Source of the DNA: Chryseolinea soli
Lineage (GTDB): Bacteria > Bacteroidota > Bacteroidia > Cytophagales > Cyclobacteriaceae
DNA length: 64,000 nucleotides
NCBI RefSeq assembly: GCF_003589925.1
Contig: NZ_CP032382.1
Coordinates: 1,984,001-2,048,000 of the forward strand
Direction: 5' to 3'
Shown here: one piece after another, positions 9,383 through 17,953 of the stretch
How the letters are laid out: each line of letters starts with the position of its first letter
Numbering within the stretch: position 1 is the stretch's first letter
Made by a program: the position numbers and the translations under genes
The notes under the pieces: model-generated
Databases searched by the model: none
Seen by the model: only the letters and a program-made list of their open reading frames with translations
What the model was told of the DNA's origin: nothing

Positions 9383-9829
9383 ATGCGGAGAGAAGAAACC
9401 GTAGATCACAACATCAAAGCTGCCTGGCATGCCATTTCCAGAATGTACAATCAGCAGGCCAGTAAGCACGATATTACAACATCTATTGGATTTGTTCTAC
9501 TCAATATTCACTCCGATCAAGGAACCCCCGCCACGAAGATCGCCCCGCTGATGGGTCTCGAAGCCCGCAGCCTGACGCGCATGCTGAAGACCATGGAAGA
9601 AAAAAAGCTGATCTACCGCGAGCCTGATCCGCTGGACAAACGTTCTGTTAGAATTTTTTTGACCGCGCTGGGAAAACGCAAAAAAGAAGTTTCGCGCGAA
9701 ACGGTATTGGTGTTCAACAACAAAGTGCGCGAGCTGGTGCCGGAAAGCAAACTGAAAATCTTTTTTGAAGTGATGAACGAAATCAACCAGTTGGCTAGTG
9801 CAGGCATGGCGGAAATGCAGAAAGTTTAA
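9383..9829 (+). CDS. MarR family transcriptional regulator
   Basis: 148 residues with the MarR winged-helix layout: an N-terminal dimerisation helix, then TKIAPLMGLEARSLTRML (helix-turn-helix, about residues 52-70), then the wing with the family signature DPLDKRSVRIFLTALGK, and C-terminal dimer helices. MarR proteins usually bind palindromes and release them on binding a small ligand. The gene sits 68 bases upstream of fadN-fadA-fadE on the same strand, so it is probably a regulator of fatty-acid degradation that responds to an acyl-CoA or fatty acid, by analogy with FadR/PsrA-like controls. Two palindromes just upstream suggest autoregulation. Confidence 0.88.
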   Translation: MRREETVDHNIKAAWHAISRMYNQQASKHDITTSIGFVLLNIHSDQGTPATKIAPLMGLEARSLTRMLKTMEEKKLIYREPDPLDKRSVRIFLTALGKRKKEVSRETVLVFNNKVRELVPESKLKIFFEVMNEINQLASAGMAEMQKV

Positions 9830-9897
9830 AACCGGGATAACAGAAGATGACCCTCTATACTGTAATTTCAAACCACTGAAAATAAGAAATAGATAAC

Positions 9898-12297
9898 ATG
9901 AAACGATCAATTCGCAAAGTTGCTGTTTTGGGTTCCGGTGTAATGGGATCCGCCATTGCATGTCATTTTGCCAACATCGGCTGCCAGGTTCTTCTCCTGG
10001 ACATGGCGCCCAAAGACCTTACCGACGAGGAGAAGGCAAAGGGGTTGTCGCTGGATAGCCGGGTAGTGAAAAACAGAATCGTTCAGACTTCGTTTGACCG
10101 ATCGATAAAATCCAACCCAGGGCCTATCTACAGCAAGAAATTTATTTCACGCGTCTCGCTAGGCAATTTCACCGACGACCTCGCGCGCATCAAAGATTTT
10201 GATTGGACGATCGAGGTGGTGGTCGAAAATCTGGAGATCAAGAAAAAAATGTATGACGAGGTGGAGAAGCATCGCAAGCCGGGCACGCTCATCACCTCCA
10301 ACACGTCGGGCATCCCCATTCACCTGATGGCCGAAGGGAGAAGCGACGACTTTAAAAAACATTTCTGCGGGACACACTTTTTCAATCCGCCCCGTTATCT
10401 CAAACTTCTAGAGATTATTCCTACTCCGCATACCGATCCGGAGATCGTTCAGTTCTTAATGCACTATGGCGATCTTTTTCTTGGAAAAACAACTGTGCTC
10501 TGTAAAGATACGCCGGCATTTATTGCAAACCGCGTGGGCGTGTTCTCCATCATGAAAGTGGTGGACGCTATGAGCAAGCTCGATCTGAATATTGATGAGG
10601 TGGATAAACTTACCGGTCCGGTCATTGGCCGGCCCAAGTCGGCTACGTTCAGAACCTCCGACCTGGTGGGGTTGGATACGTTGATCAAAGTGAGCGGCAA
10701 CTTATACAACGGCTTGCCCAACGACGAAGGCCGTCAGTATTTCAAGTTGCCCGATGTGGTGCTGAAGATGGAGCAGAACAAATGGCTGGGCGACAAAACC
10801 GGTCAAGGTTTTTATAAAAAAACAAAAAATGCCAAAGGTGAAACCGAGATCCTGACGCTGGACCTCAAAACGCTCGAGTATAAAACAAAAGCCAAAGCAA
10901 AGTTTGCCACACTCGAAACCACGAAGACGATCGACAATCTGAAAGACCGTTTCAAAGTTTTGCTGGCGGGCAAGGACAAAGCAGGAGAGTTTTATCGCGA
11001 TTCGTTCTACGGGTTGTTCCAATATGCATCGAACCGCATTCCTGAAATTGCCGACGAGCTTTACAAAATCGATGACGCGGTGTGCGCGGGTTTTGGATGG
11101 GAGCTCGGTCCTTTTGAAACGTGGGATGCCGTGGGCGTGGAGAAAGCGGTTGCCGATATGGAAGCGACCGGCAGCAAACCCAATCCCTGGGTGAAGGAAA
11201 TGCTCGCAGCTGGAAACAAATCGTTCTACAAAGTCGAGAACGGTCAGCGCAAGTATTACGACATTCCCAGCAAATCGTACAAGATCATTCCCGGCAAGGA
11301 AGAATTCATCATTCTCGAAAACCTGAAGGAAAGTGTCGTTTGGAAAAACGCCGAGTCAAAAGTTACGGACCTGGGCGATGGGGTGATCGACTTTTCCTGG
11401 AGCAGCAAGAGCTATACGCTGGGAAGCTCTGTGATCGAAGGCTTGAACAAAGCCCTCGACCTGGCGGAAAAAAATTACAAAGGACTGGTCATCGGCCACC
11501 AGGGACCCGACTTCTCATTGGGTGCCAACCTTGGCCTGGTGTTTATGTATGCCATTGAGCAGGAGTATGACGAGATCGACTTTATGGTGCGGCAATTCCA
11601 AAACTCGGTGATGCGCATCCGATACTCTTCCGTTCCGGTTGTTGTTTGCCCGCAAGGCCGCACGCTGGGAGGGGGTTGCGAAATGACCATGCACGCCGAC
11701 ATCGCGCAGGCCGCTGCCGAAACCTATATCGGTCTTGTGGAAGTGGGTGTGGGCCTGATCCCCGGTGGTGGCGGAACAAAAGAATTTACCAAACGCGTGA
11801 GCGACGCCCTGGAAGAAGGCGACGTGGAATTGAATGCCTTGCAAAACGCCTTCATGAACATTGCCACGGCAAAAGTGGCGTTGTCGGCCGAAGAGGCGCG
11901 CGAGATGGGTGTGCTTCGGAGCGTGGATAGGATCTCGGTGAACAAAGACCGCCAGCTGCTGGATGGCAAGGCGGCCGTGTTGGAATTGTATGATGCCGGC
12001 TACACCATGCCGGTGCCCGCAAAAAACATCAAAGTGCAGGGACGTGCAGGCCAGGCGTTGTTTATGGCCGGCGTGCAAGGCATGCGCATGGGAAATTATA
12101 TTTCGGATCACGACCAGAAGATCGCCCTGAAAATTGCCAACGTCATGTGCGGCGGCGATCTCACCTCACCTCAGGAAGTGAGCGAACAATACTTGTTGGA
12201 CCTGGAACGCGAAGCTTTTGTTTCCCTGACGGGAGAAAAGAAAACACTGGAAAGAATTCAATCAATATTAACGGGAGGAAAACCTTTAAGAAACTAA
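9898..12297 (+). CDS. fadN: 3-hydroxyacyl-CoA dehydrogenase / enoyl-CoA hydratase (FadN type)
   Basis: 799 residues carrying two steps of beta-oxidation. The N-terminal NAD-binding Rossmann domain has GSGVMGSAIA from residue 12. The dehydrogenase helical domain includes HFFNPPRYLKLLEIIP with its catalytic His, and a second helical repeat lies around residues 360-430. The crotonase domain is C-terminal, with SLGANL as the oxyanion region, GGGCEMTMHADIA, and EVGVGLIPGGGGTKEF. The dehydrogenase-first order and the length match Bacillus FadN, not the hydratase-first order of FadB/FadJ. It is followed after one base by fadA. Cytosolic; expected to work with the neighbouring thiolase and acyl-CoA dehydrogenase. 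Confidence 0.93.
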   Translation: MKRSIRKVAVLGSGVMGSAIACHFANIGCQVLLLDMAPKDLTDEEKAKGLSLDSRVVKNRIVQTSFDRSIKSNPGPIYSKKFISRVSLGNFTDDLARIKDFDWTIEVVVENLEIKKKMYDEVEKHRKPGTLITSNTSGIPIHLMAEGRSDDFKKHFCGTHFFNPPRYLKLLEIIPTPHTDPEIVQFLMHYGDLFLGKTTVLCKDTPAFIANRVGVFSIMKVVDAMSKLDLNIDEVDKLTGPVIGRPKSATFRTSDLVGLDTLIKVSGNLYNGLPNDEGRQYFKLPDVVLKMEQNKWLGDKTGQGFYKKTKNAKGETEILTLDLKTLEYKTKAKAKFATLETTKTIDNLKDRFKVLLAGKDKAGEFYRDSFYGLFQYASNRIPEIADELYKIDDAVCAGFGWELGPFETWDAVGVEKAVADMEATGSKPNPWVKEMLAAGNKSFYKVENGQRKYYDIPSKSYKIIPGKEEFIILENLKESVVWKNAESKVTDLGDGVIDFSWSSKSYTLGSSVIEGLNKALDLAEKNYKGLVIGHQGPDFSLGANLGLVFMYAIEQEYDEIDFMVRQFQNSVMRIRYSSVPVVVCPQGRTLGGGCEMTMHADIAQAAAETYIGLVEVGVGLIPGGGGTKEFTKRVSDALEEGDVELNALQNAFMNIATAKVALSAEEAREMGVLRSVDRISVNKDRQLLDGKAAVLELYDAGYTMPVPAKNIKVQGRAGQALFMAGVQGMRMGNYISDHDQKIALKIANVMCGGDLTSPQEVSEQYLLDLEREAFVSLTGEKKTLERIQSILTGGKPLRN

Positions 12298-12298
12298 T

Positions 12299-13474
12299 AT
12301 GGACGCCTATATCGTAGCTGCCAAAAGAACAGCAAACACCCGTGCGAAAAAAGGAGGCTTTCGCTTTACACGCCCCGACGATTTCGCCACCGATCTGATC
12401 AAAGCCCTTGTGCAGTCCGTGCCCGGGCTGGAAAATAAAATGGTCGACGACCTGATTGTGGGAAACGCCGTGCAGGAAGCTGAGCAGGGTATGCAAATGG
12501 GAAGAATGATTGCGCTCACGGCCCTGGGCATCGACAATGCCGGTATGGTGATCAACCGCTATTGTGGGTCTGGCGTGGAGGCCATCCACCTGGCATCGGC
12601 AACCATTAAGGCGGGTATGGCCGATTGCATTATTGCCGGCGGCGCCGAATCCATGTCGCTGGTGCCGGTGATGGGCTGGAAGACGGCGTTGAATTATACC
12701 ATTGCCAAAGACCATCCAACCTATTACACCAGCATGGGTCTCACGGCGGAAGAGATATCGAAGCAATATAAGATCTCGCGTGAAGACCAGGACAAGTTTG
12801 CGTATGAGTCGCACATGAAAGCCATCCAGGCGCAGAAGGAAGGAAAGTTCAAAGAGGAGATCCACCCCATCGCCACTAGAGAAATTTTTGTGGATGAATC
12901 CGGAAAGAAAAAAATGAAGGAAGCCGTGGTCGATACCGATGAAGGACCGCGCCCTGAAACATCGATCGATGTACTGGCAAAACTGAAGCCCGTATTTGCT
13001 TTAGGGGGCTCTGTAACTGCCGGAAACTCATCACCCACAAATGATGGTGCGGCGTTTGCCGTGGTGATGTCCGAAAAATTGGTGAAACAGCTGAACCTGA
13101 AACCCATCGCACGGATGGTGAGCTATGCAGTGGCCGGCGTGGATCCGCGCATCATGGGCATCGGTCCGGTGGCCGCAGTTCCGAAGGCGCTTCAGCGGGC
13201 GGGATTGAAACTTCAGGATATCGATTTGATCGAATTGAATGAAGCGTTTGCCGCACAATCGCTGGCGGTGATCCGGGAATTGAATATGGATCCCTCAAAA
13301 ATAAACGTGAATGGCGGGGCCATCGCGTTGGGCCACCCGCTGGGCAGCTCGGGTGCGCGCTTGTCGTTGACGTTGTTGAAAGAGCTGCAACGGAGAAAAG
13401 GAAAATACGGACTCGTCACGGCGTGTGTCGGCGGCGGACAAGGCGTGGCCGGCATTTATGAACTATTGAATTAA
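12299..13474 (+). CDS. fadA: Acetyl-CoA acyltransferase (3-ketoacyl-CoA thiolase)
   Basis: 391 residues, the normal thiolase length. The nucleophilic cysteine is C89 in NRYCGSGVEA. The second active-site block, GGAIALGHPLGSSGAR, gives the catalytic His, and the C-terminal TACVGGGQG gives the second Cys. It cleaves 3-ketoacyl-CoA with CoA to acetyl-CoA and a shortened acyl-CoA. The start lies one base after the fadN stop, so translation is almost certainly coupled. With fadN and fadE it completes a beta-oxidation cycle. Degradative rather than biosynthetic direction is inferred from the operon. Confidence 0.95.
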   Translation: MDAYIVAAKRTANTRAKKGGFRFTRPDDFATDLIKALVQSVPGLENKMVDDLIVGNAVQEAEQGMQMGRMIALTALGIDNAGMVINRYCGSGVEAIHLASATIKAGMADCIIAGGAESMSLVPVMGWKTALNYTIAKDHPTYYTSMGLTAEEISKQYKISREDQDKFAYESHMKAIQAQKEGKFKEEIHPIATREIFVDESGKKKMKEAVVDTDEGPRPETSIDVLAKLKPVFALGGSVTAGNSSPTNDGAAFAVVMSEKLVKQLNLKPIARMVSYAVAGVDPRIMGIGPVAAVPKALQRAGLKLQDIDLIELNEAFAAQSLAVIRELNMDPSKINVNGGAIALGHPLGSSGARLSLTLLKELQRRKGKYGLVTACVGGGQGVAGIYELLN

Positions 13475-13508
13475 ACGAATCTCAAGAATCAATGTTAAAG
13501 AAAGTTTT

Positions 13509-15311
13509 ATGGCTACCACCACGGAAACAAAACACGCAATCAAAGGCGGCGAATTCCTGATCCGCGAATCGCAGGCAAATGAGATCTTCATCCCTGAAGA
13601 ATACAGTGAAGAACAACAAATGATCCAGCAGCAATGCAAAGACTTCCTCACCAAGGAAGTCTTCAACCGCCTGGACGAAATTGATTCCCAGAAAGACCCC
13701 AAGCTCATGCCCACCCTGCTGGACAAGGCCGGTGAGTTAGGCCTGCTGGGAACGTCGGTGCCGACCGAGTATGGCGGATTTGGGATGGACTTCAACACCA
13801 CCATGCTGGTGGCCGAAGTGATCGGTGGAGGTCACTCGGTGGCGGTGGCCCTTTCGGCGCATACCGGGATCGGTACCCTGCCGATCGTGTATTACGGAAA
13901 CGAAGAGCAGAAGAAAAAATATTTGCCGAAGCTGGCCACCGGCGAATACAAGGCGGCCTACTGTTTGACCGAACCCGATTCAGGCTCCGATGCAAACTCT
14001 GGAAAAACGAAGGCCGTGCTGAGCGCCGATGGCAAACATTATGTCATCAACGGGCAGAAGATGTGGATCACCAACGGTGGGTTTGCCGATGTGTATATCG
14101 TGTTCGCCAAGATCGACAACGATAAAAACCTCTCGGCCTTTATCGTGGAGAAAGCTTTTGGTGGCATCACCATGAACGAAGAGGAACACAAAATGGGCAT
14201 CAAGGGATCGTCGACACGGCAGATCTTTTTCAACGACTGCAAAGTGCCCGTGGAAAATCTTTTATCGGAAAGAGAAAACGGTTTTAAGATCGCGGTAAAC
14301 ATTTTGAATGTGGGCCGGATCAAATTAGGGGTGGCGGCAGTTGGTGGCAGCAAGAAGACCATCAGCACGGCCGTGAACTATGCCAAGGAACGGAAACAAT
14401 TTGGAACTGCGATTGCCAACTTCGGAGCCATCAAACACAAGATCGCCGAAATGGTGACGAAGGTTTTTGTCAGCGAGTCGGCATGCTATCGCGCTGGTCA
14501 GAACATCGACGATACCTACAACGCATTGGTGGCTGGAGGAATGGATCCTGCAAAAGCAAAATTGAAATCGTTGGAAGAGTTTGCCATCGAGTGTGCCATC
14601 CTGAAAGTGCACGGCTCCGAGGTGCTCGACTTTGTGGTGGATGAAGGCGTGCAGATCTATGGCGGTATGGGTTTCTCGGCCGAGGGCCCGATGGACCGCG
14701 CCTACCGCGATGCGCGCATCAACCGTATTTTCGAAGGCACGAACGAGATCAACCGCATGCTCACCATCGACATGCTGATGAAGCGCGCCATGAAGGGCTC
14801 CATCGATCTGATGAATCCCGCGATGGCGGTGCAAAAAGAATTGATGGCCATTCCCGATTTTGGCGCCAGCGAAGAAGAAGGATTGTTTGTAAAAGAAAAG
14901 AAGGTGTTGGCCAACCTGAAGAAGGCCGGTTTGATGGTGGCGGGCGCAGCCGTTCAGAAATTTATGATGAAGCTGTCCGACGAACAAGAAGTGTTGATGA
15001 ACCTGGCCGACATGCTCATCGAAGCCTACGCCGCAGAGTCGACCTTGCTTCGCGTGGAAAAACTTATCGGTCTGAAAGGAGAGGCAGCGTGTGAAATCCA
15101 GAAGGAGATGGCGCTTATCTACCTGCATTATGCCGTCGAAAGGGTAGCGTCATGCGGTCGCCAGGCGATCACTTCGTTCGCGGAAGGAGATGAGCAGCGT
15201 TTGATGCTGATGGGATTGAAACGATTTACGAAAGTGGACCCTTATAACCTGAAGCAAGCTCGTAGAAAAGTGGCGGACTATGCCATCGCGAAGGGCGAGT
15301 ACCCCTTCTAA
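13509..15311 (+). CDS. fadE: Acyl-CoA dehydrogenase (FadE)
   Basis: 600 residues. The first about 400 form a standard acyl-CoA dehydrogenase: CLTEPDSGSDANS (FAD/substrate loop), WITNGGFADVYIVFA, RKQFGTAIANFGAIKHK, and the C-terminal YGGMGFSAEGPMDRAYRDARI followed by FEGTNEINRML, where the catalytic Glu is expected. About 180 further residues form a helical C-terminal extension, as in the roughly 590-residue FadE of Bacillus and in VLCAD-like enzymes, pointing to long-chain substrates. FAD-dependent, it makes the 2-enoyl-CoA used by FadN. It is the last gene of the operon and is followed by a strong terminator. Confidence 0.93.
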   Translation: MATTTETKHAIKGGEFLIRESQANEIFIPEEYSEEQQMIQQQCKDFLTKEVFNRLDEIDSQKDPKLMPTLLDKAGELGLLGTSVPTEYGGFGMDFNTTMLVAEVIGGGHSVAVALSAHTGIGTLPIVYYGNEEQKKKYLPKLATGEYKAAYCLTEPDSGSDANSGKTKAVLSADGKHYVINGQKMWITNGGFADVYIVFAKIDNDKNLSAFIVEKAFGGITMNEEEHKMGIKGSSTRQIFFNDCKVPVENLLSERENGFKIAVNILNVGRIKLGVAAVGGSKKTISTAVNYAKERKQFGTAIANFGAIKHKIAEMVTKVFVSESACYRAGQNIDDTYNALVAGGMDPAKAKLKSLEEFAIECAILKVHGSEVLDFVVDEGVQIYGGMGFSAEGPMDRAYRDARINRIFEGTNEINRMLTIDMLMKRAMKGSIDLMNPAMAVQKELMAIPDFGASEEEGLFVKEKKVLANLKKAGLMVAGAAVQKFMMKLSDEQEVLMNLADMLIEAYAAESTLLRVEKLIGLKGEAACEIQKEMALIYLHYAVERVASCGRQAITSFAEGDEQRLMLMGLKRFTKVDPYNLKQARRKVADYAIAKGEYPF

Positions 15312-15330
15312 GGAGCCTTCCGACTTATCG

Positions 15331-15371
15331 AAAACGCAAAGTTTGCCGACGTGCAAGCTTTGCGTTTTTTT
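15331..15371 (+). terminator. Intrinsic terminator of the fad operon
   Basis: An 11-base perfect stem (AAAACGCAAAG at 15331-15341 with CTTTGCGTTTT at 15358-15368) and a run of T end the fad operon, about 20 bases after the fadE stop. Confidence 0.88.
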
Positions 15372-15544
15372 ATGGCTCCTCGTTCAAAAACCACAAACGG
15401 GCCACTGTTCATATTTGCAAAAACGGCTGTTCAATTCTCAACAATTTTGCGTTCAGAAAAACCAAAAAAGGGCCAAATTAAGGCCCAAATGCGGGTTTTA
15501 TATCATTGCATTATTTTTGGTATGCCTTCAGCAAATTCAAACCT

Positions 15545-15844
15545 ATGGAATCGCGAAGCACCACCACCGTTATCGTTGTTTTATTGATCGTATTCACTTT
15601 TCCCATCTGGGTGGGCATAGCGGGTGGGCTTTTGGGTCTGATCGCCGGTTTGATTGGTGGCGTCATCGGGATCATCGGCGGCGTGATTGGAGCCATCGGT
15701 GCCGCGATCGGAGGATTGATCGGCGGCCTCTTTAACTGGGGCTTCAACTGGCACTGGCCCTTTGGATTCTTTCATGCACACACGTTCACCATCGTGCTCA
15801 TTGCCATCATCATCGTGTTGATCAGCCGGTCGCGAAAAATCTGA
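15545..15844 (+). CDS. Small glycine-zipper membrane protein
   Basis: 99 residues from the ATG at 15545; an in-frame ATG at 15506 would add 13 polar residues and is less likely because the added part does not look like a signal. The order is: one hydrophobic helix (TVIVVLLIVFTFPIWVGI), a long glycine-spaced hydrophobic stretch with repeated GGVIG/GGLIG units (about residues 23-56), an aromatic patch (FNWGFNWHWPFGFFHAH), then another helix (FTIVLIAIIIVLI) ending SRSRKI. Glycine zippers favour tight helix packing or oligomerisation. I do not recognise a family. A TATTTTTG element at 15512-15519 could be its -7 promoter box. Similar short Gly-rich membrane proteins occur in Bacteroidota with no known role. 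Confidence 0.65.
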   Translation: MESRSTTTVIVVLLIVFTFPIWVGIAGGLLGLIAGLIGGVIGIIGGVIGAIGAAIGGLIGGLFNWGFNWHWPFGFFHAHTFTIVLIAIIIVLISRSRKI

Positions 15845-15848
15845 GGGT

Positions 15849-16232
15849 CTATGTTATGGGATGCTTGTTGTACAAGCTCGGGTTTAAAAAATACCGCGAG
15901 TACACCGGGTATTGATTTACTTTCCGAAGCTCCGGTCTCGTTTTGTTCACAAACACAACCTTATACTGAAACTCAAAACCCTTGTCGACGCGAATGTCTT
16001 TTCGCACCAGGTACCATTGCTTGTTCCAGGGATTGAGAACTTTCACTTCCAGGTGGAAGAGACCAGGTGCGCTGCGCACGCGTACAAACTTTCCGGGTTG
16101 TTTATTATAGAGCTTTCCGTTCACGTACACCTGCATGGTGGTTCCTTTTTCTGTTTGAACGGCTATACCCGAATCATATGCCAACGCCGAAGATGCCGAC
16201 GCCAGCAGGAACAACAAAACCAACCTTCTCAT
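15849..16232 (-). CDS. Secreted protein of unknown function
   Basis: 127 residues with a clear signal peptide (MRRLVLLFLLASASSALA). The mature part has alternating beta-type sequence (TMQVYVNGKLYNKQPGKFVRV, then GLFHLEVKVLNPW) reminiscent of the small beta-sandwich at the N-terminus of DUF4476 proteins, where a short 'internal-decoration' peptide domain is followed by a helical domain. Here the helical domain is missing and the protein ends with a Tyr/Asn/Pro-rich tail. No function can be assigned. It converges with the glycine-zipper gene with four bases between the stops. Confidence 0.6.
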   Translation of the reverse strand: MRRLVLLFLLASASSALAYDSGIAVQTEKGTTMQVYVNGKLYNKQPGKFVRVRSAPGLFHLEVKVLNPWNKQWYLVRKDIRVDKGFEFQYKVVFVNKTRPELRKVNQYPVYSRYFLNPSLYNKHPIT

Positions 16233-16504
16233 GATCGTATCCTTTCTATATTAAACGCAAGGTCCGTGCCACCGTTAGTGCAAACCGAACACGAAATATT
16301 TTTTATTTAGCTCATAAAATGAAACTTTTTAAGCAGGCGATAAATTGACCGGATTTCAGGGAATTAGAAAAAATAGGAGGCGTGTGGCGCGATGCGTTGG
16401 CGAAGAATGTCGCTGGCGACGTCTTGAAAAACAAAAAAGGTCGCTCAAAATTTTGGCGACCCTTGTGAAATCCTATTGTGGACTCCGTGGATGAGTTTAA
16501 AAAC
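16233..16504. other. 272-base gap with one hairpin and no gene
   Basis: Between two minus-strand genes. It holds the terminator at 16432-16462 and, presumably, the promoter of the 15849-16232 gene. A short open frame on the minus strand across 16312-16560 overlaps the redoxin gene in another frame and has no coding character. Nothing else is seen. Confidence 0.5.
16432..16462 (-). terminator. Intrinsic terminator after the redoxin gene
   Basis: On the minus strand, GGTCGC/GCGACC arms (16439-16444 and 16456-16461) plus an inner CAAAA/TTTTG pair form a long hairpin with a single bulge, followed by TTTTTTGTTTTT. Confidence 0.75.
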
Positions 16505-17116
16505 TCAAGAATTCTTCCACCGAATACCGCAGCCGATAGCCTTTGTTTTCGGTGTTGCAACAGGTTTGTTTTCTAACAGGGCATTCACAGCTTCTTCAAC
16601 GTATTTCTTGTCGGCCGCGGCGGCATCGCGTGTGTTGTTGTCGATGGTGCCGATGTAGGCTACTTTGAAATCTGTGCCCTCTTTTTTCAAAACGAAAACA
16701 TGGGGTGTGTTGGAAGCGCCGAACGCGCGGGCTACTTCTTGTGAAATGTCTTGAAGGTAGGGGAAATCATAGTGCTTCTTTTTTGCAACGGCTGCCATTT
16801 CATCAAACGAGTCGCCGGGCGACTGTGCAGGGTCGTTGGGGTTGATGGCTACTACCGGAAAACCTTGCGTTGCATATTTTCTGTTGAGGCCGATAATGCG
16901 GTCGTTGTAGGCGCGCGAGTAGGGGCAGGTGTTGCAATCGAAAATAACGATCACGCCCTTGCCGCTTTTATAGTCGGAGAGCGATACCATTTTGCCATCA
17001 ACATTTTTCAGTTTGAAATCCGATACGCTGTCGCCGAGCTGATAGGACGTGGTGCTACCGGCAAACAAGACACTTGCGCAGATCAGCATCACCCAGAATT
17101 TCATTTTCGTTTTCAT
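16505..17116 (-). CDS. Redoxin-family protein with CNTC motif, exported
   Basis: 203 residues. A signal peptide (MKTKMKFWVMLICASVLFAG) is followed by an AhpC/TSA-type thioredoxin fold: SDFKLKNVDGKMVSL, then VIVIFDCNTCPYSRAYNDRI with C61 and C64, then FPVVAINPND and FGASNTPHVFVLKKEG. The CxxCP motif at the end of the first core strand is the family's redox site. It belongs to the redoxin group that carries CNxCP in place of the WCxxC of TlpA. It probably acts as a thiol reductase or peroxidase outside the cytoplasm. It lies 17 bases downstream of a TlpA-type gene on the same strand, so the two are probably one transcript. Confidence 0.82.
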   Translation of the reverse strand: MKTKMKFWVMLICASVLFAGSTTSYQLGDSVSDFKLKNVDGKMVSLSDYKSGKGVIVIFDCNTCPYSRAYNDRIIGLNRKYATQGFPVVAINPNDPAQSPGDSFDEMAAVAKKKHYDFPYLQDISQEVARAFGASNTPHVFVLKKEGTDFKVAYIGTIDNNTRDAAAADKKYVEEAVNALLENKPVATPKTKAIGCGIRWKNS

Positions 17117-17133
17117 AGGGAACGTGGGTTTCT

Positions 17134-17604
17134 TTATTTTACTTCTGCAATAAGCTTTTCAAGATCGCCTTCCTGTAACTCTTTGTCCAGGAATTTTCGA
17201 CGACCGTTTTTGGGGTTGATGATAAGGGTGGCCGGGATAGCGCCGCCCCACGATTTATCCACCTTGTCGATCCAGGTATTGTAGTCGATCTCGTCCAGCA
17301 ACAAGACATCGGTCTTCATGTTTTTGCGGGCGATGAAGGCGTTGACTTTCTCGAGTTTGTCGGCAAAGTCGAGGTTGATGAGCGTGACCTTCACGGTAGG
17401 GTCGTTGGTCGCGTTGAGTTTTTCCAGTAGGGGGAGTTCCTTCACGCAGGGGGCACACCAGGTGGCCCAGAAGTTGATGACCTGAACCTGGTCGCTTTTG
17501 GAGTCGATCAGAGCCTGGAGTTTGTCGAATTTTATCACATTTGCCTGTTGGGCCGAGGCCGCCGAGGCAACGAGAAGGCAAAGCAGGACGAGGGGTTTTC
17601 TCAT
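17134..17604 (-). CDS. TlpA-like exported thioredoxin
   Basis: 156 residues from the ATG at 17602-17604; the open frame extends 75 codons further but the upstream part has no signal-like start, while MRKPLVLLCLLVASAASA is a clean signal peptide. The thioredoxin active site is WCAPC (C50/C53) in INFWATWCAPCVKELP, the typical TlpA/ResA wording, and GGAIPATLIINPKNG supplies the cis-proline loop. Such proteins keep periplasmic cysteines reduced, for example during cytochrome c maturation. It heads a likely two-gene operon with the redoxin gene. Confidence 0.86.
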   Translation of the reverse strand: MRKPLVLLCLLVASAASAQQANVIKFDKLQALIDSKSDQVQVINFWATWCAPCVKELPLLEKLNATNDPTVKVTLINLDFADKLEKVNAFIARKNMKTDVLLLDEIDYNTWIDKVDKSWGGAIPATLIINPKNGRRKFLDKELQEGDLEKLIAEVK

Positions 17605-17953
17605 GTTGTTATGAACTGGATTACCGGGGAGTGGTTGCAAAAATGTGACCAGAAACCCGTGTAATATTTTGGGTGGAAAATATAGAAAAACATTAGAATT
17701 CAGGTACTTAGAAATCAACAAAAAGGAGACAAAAAGATTTCCACAAAAAACTTCACTTATCCACATTACCTGATTATTAACGATTAAACTATTGATGGAC
17801 AGCAATTTACGATGGATATTGTTAATCAATTCTTTGTGGACAACTTAAAGGCCCTAAAAAAGCGAGTGGTGCAACACGGGTTATTTCTAATTTTCAGATA
17901 TTCAATGGCCTAGCAAAAATTATGTATCCGATTCACATTTTTTCACACCAAAT
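17605..17953. other. AT-rich intergenic region with DnaA-box-like sites
   Basis: A 349-base gap between divergent genes. It contains a perfect DnaA box TTATCCACA at 17757-17765 (plus), a one-mismatch box on minus at 17835-17843 (TGTGGACAA), and a weaker ATTTCCACA at 17737-17745. Between the boxes the sequence is rich in AT (17766-17834). It must also carry the promoters of tlpA and the nitronate monooxygenase gene. Origin activity is possible but less supported than for the cluster at 2.7 kb; DnaA-dependent regulation or chance are alternatives. Confidence 0.35.
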
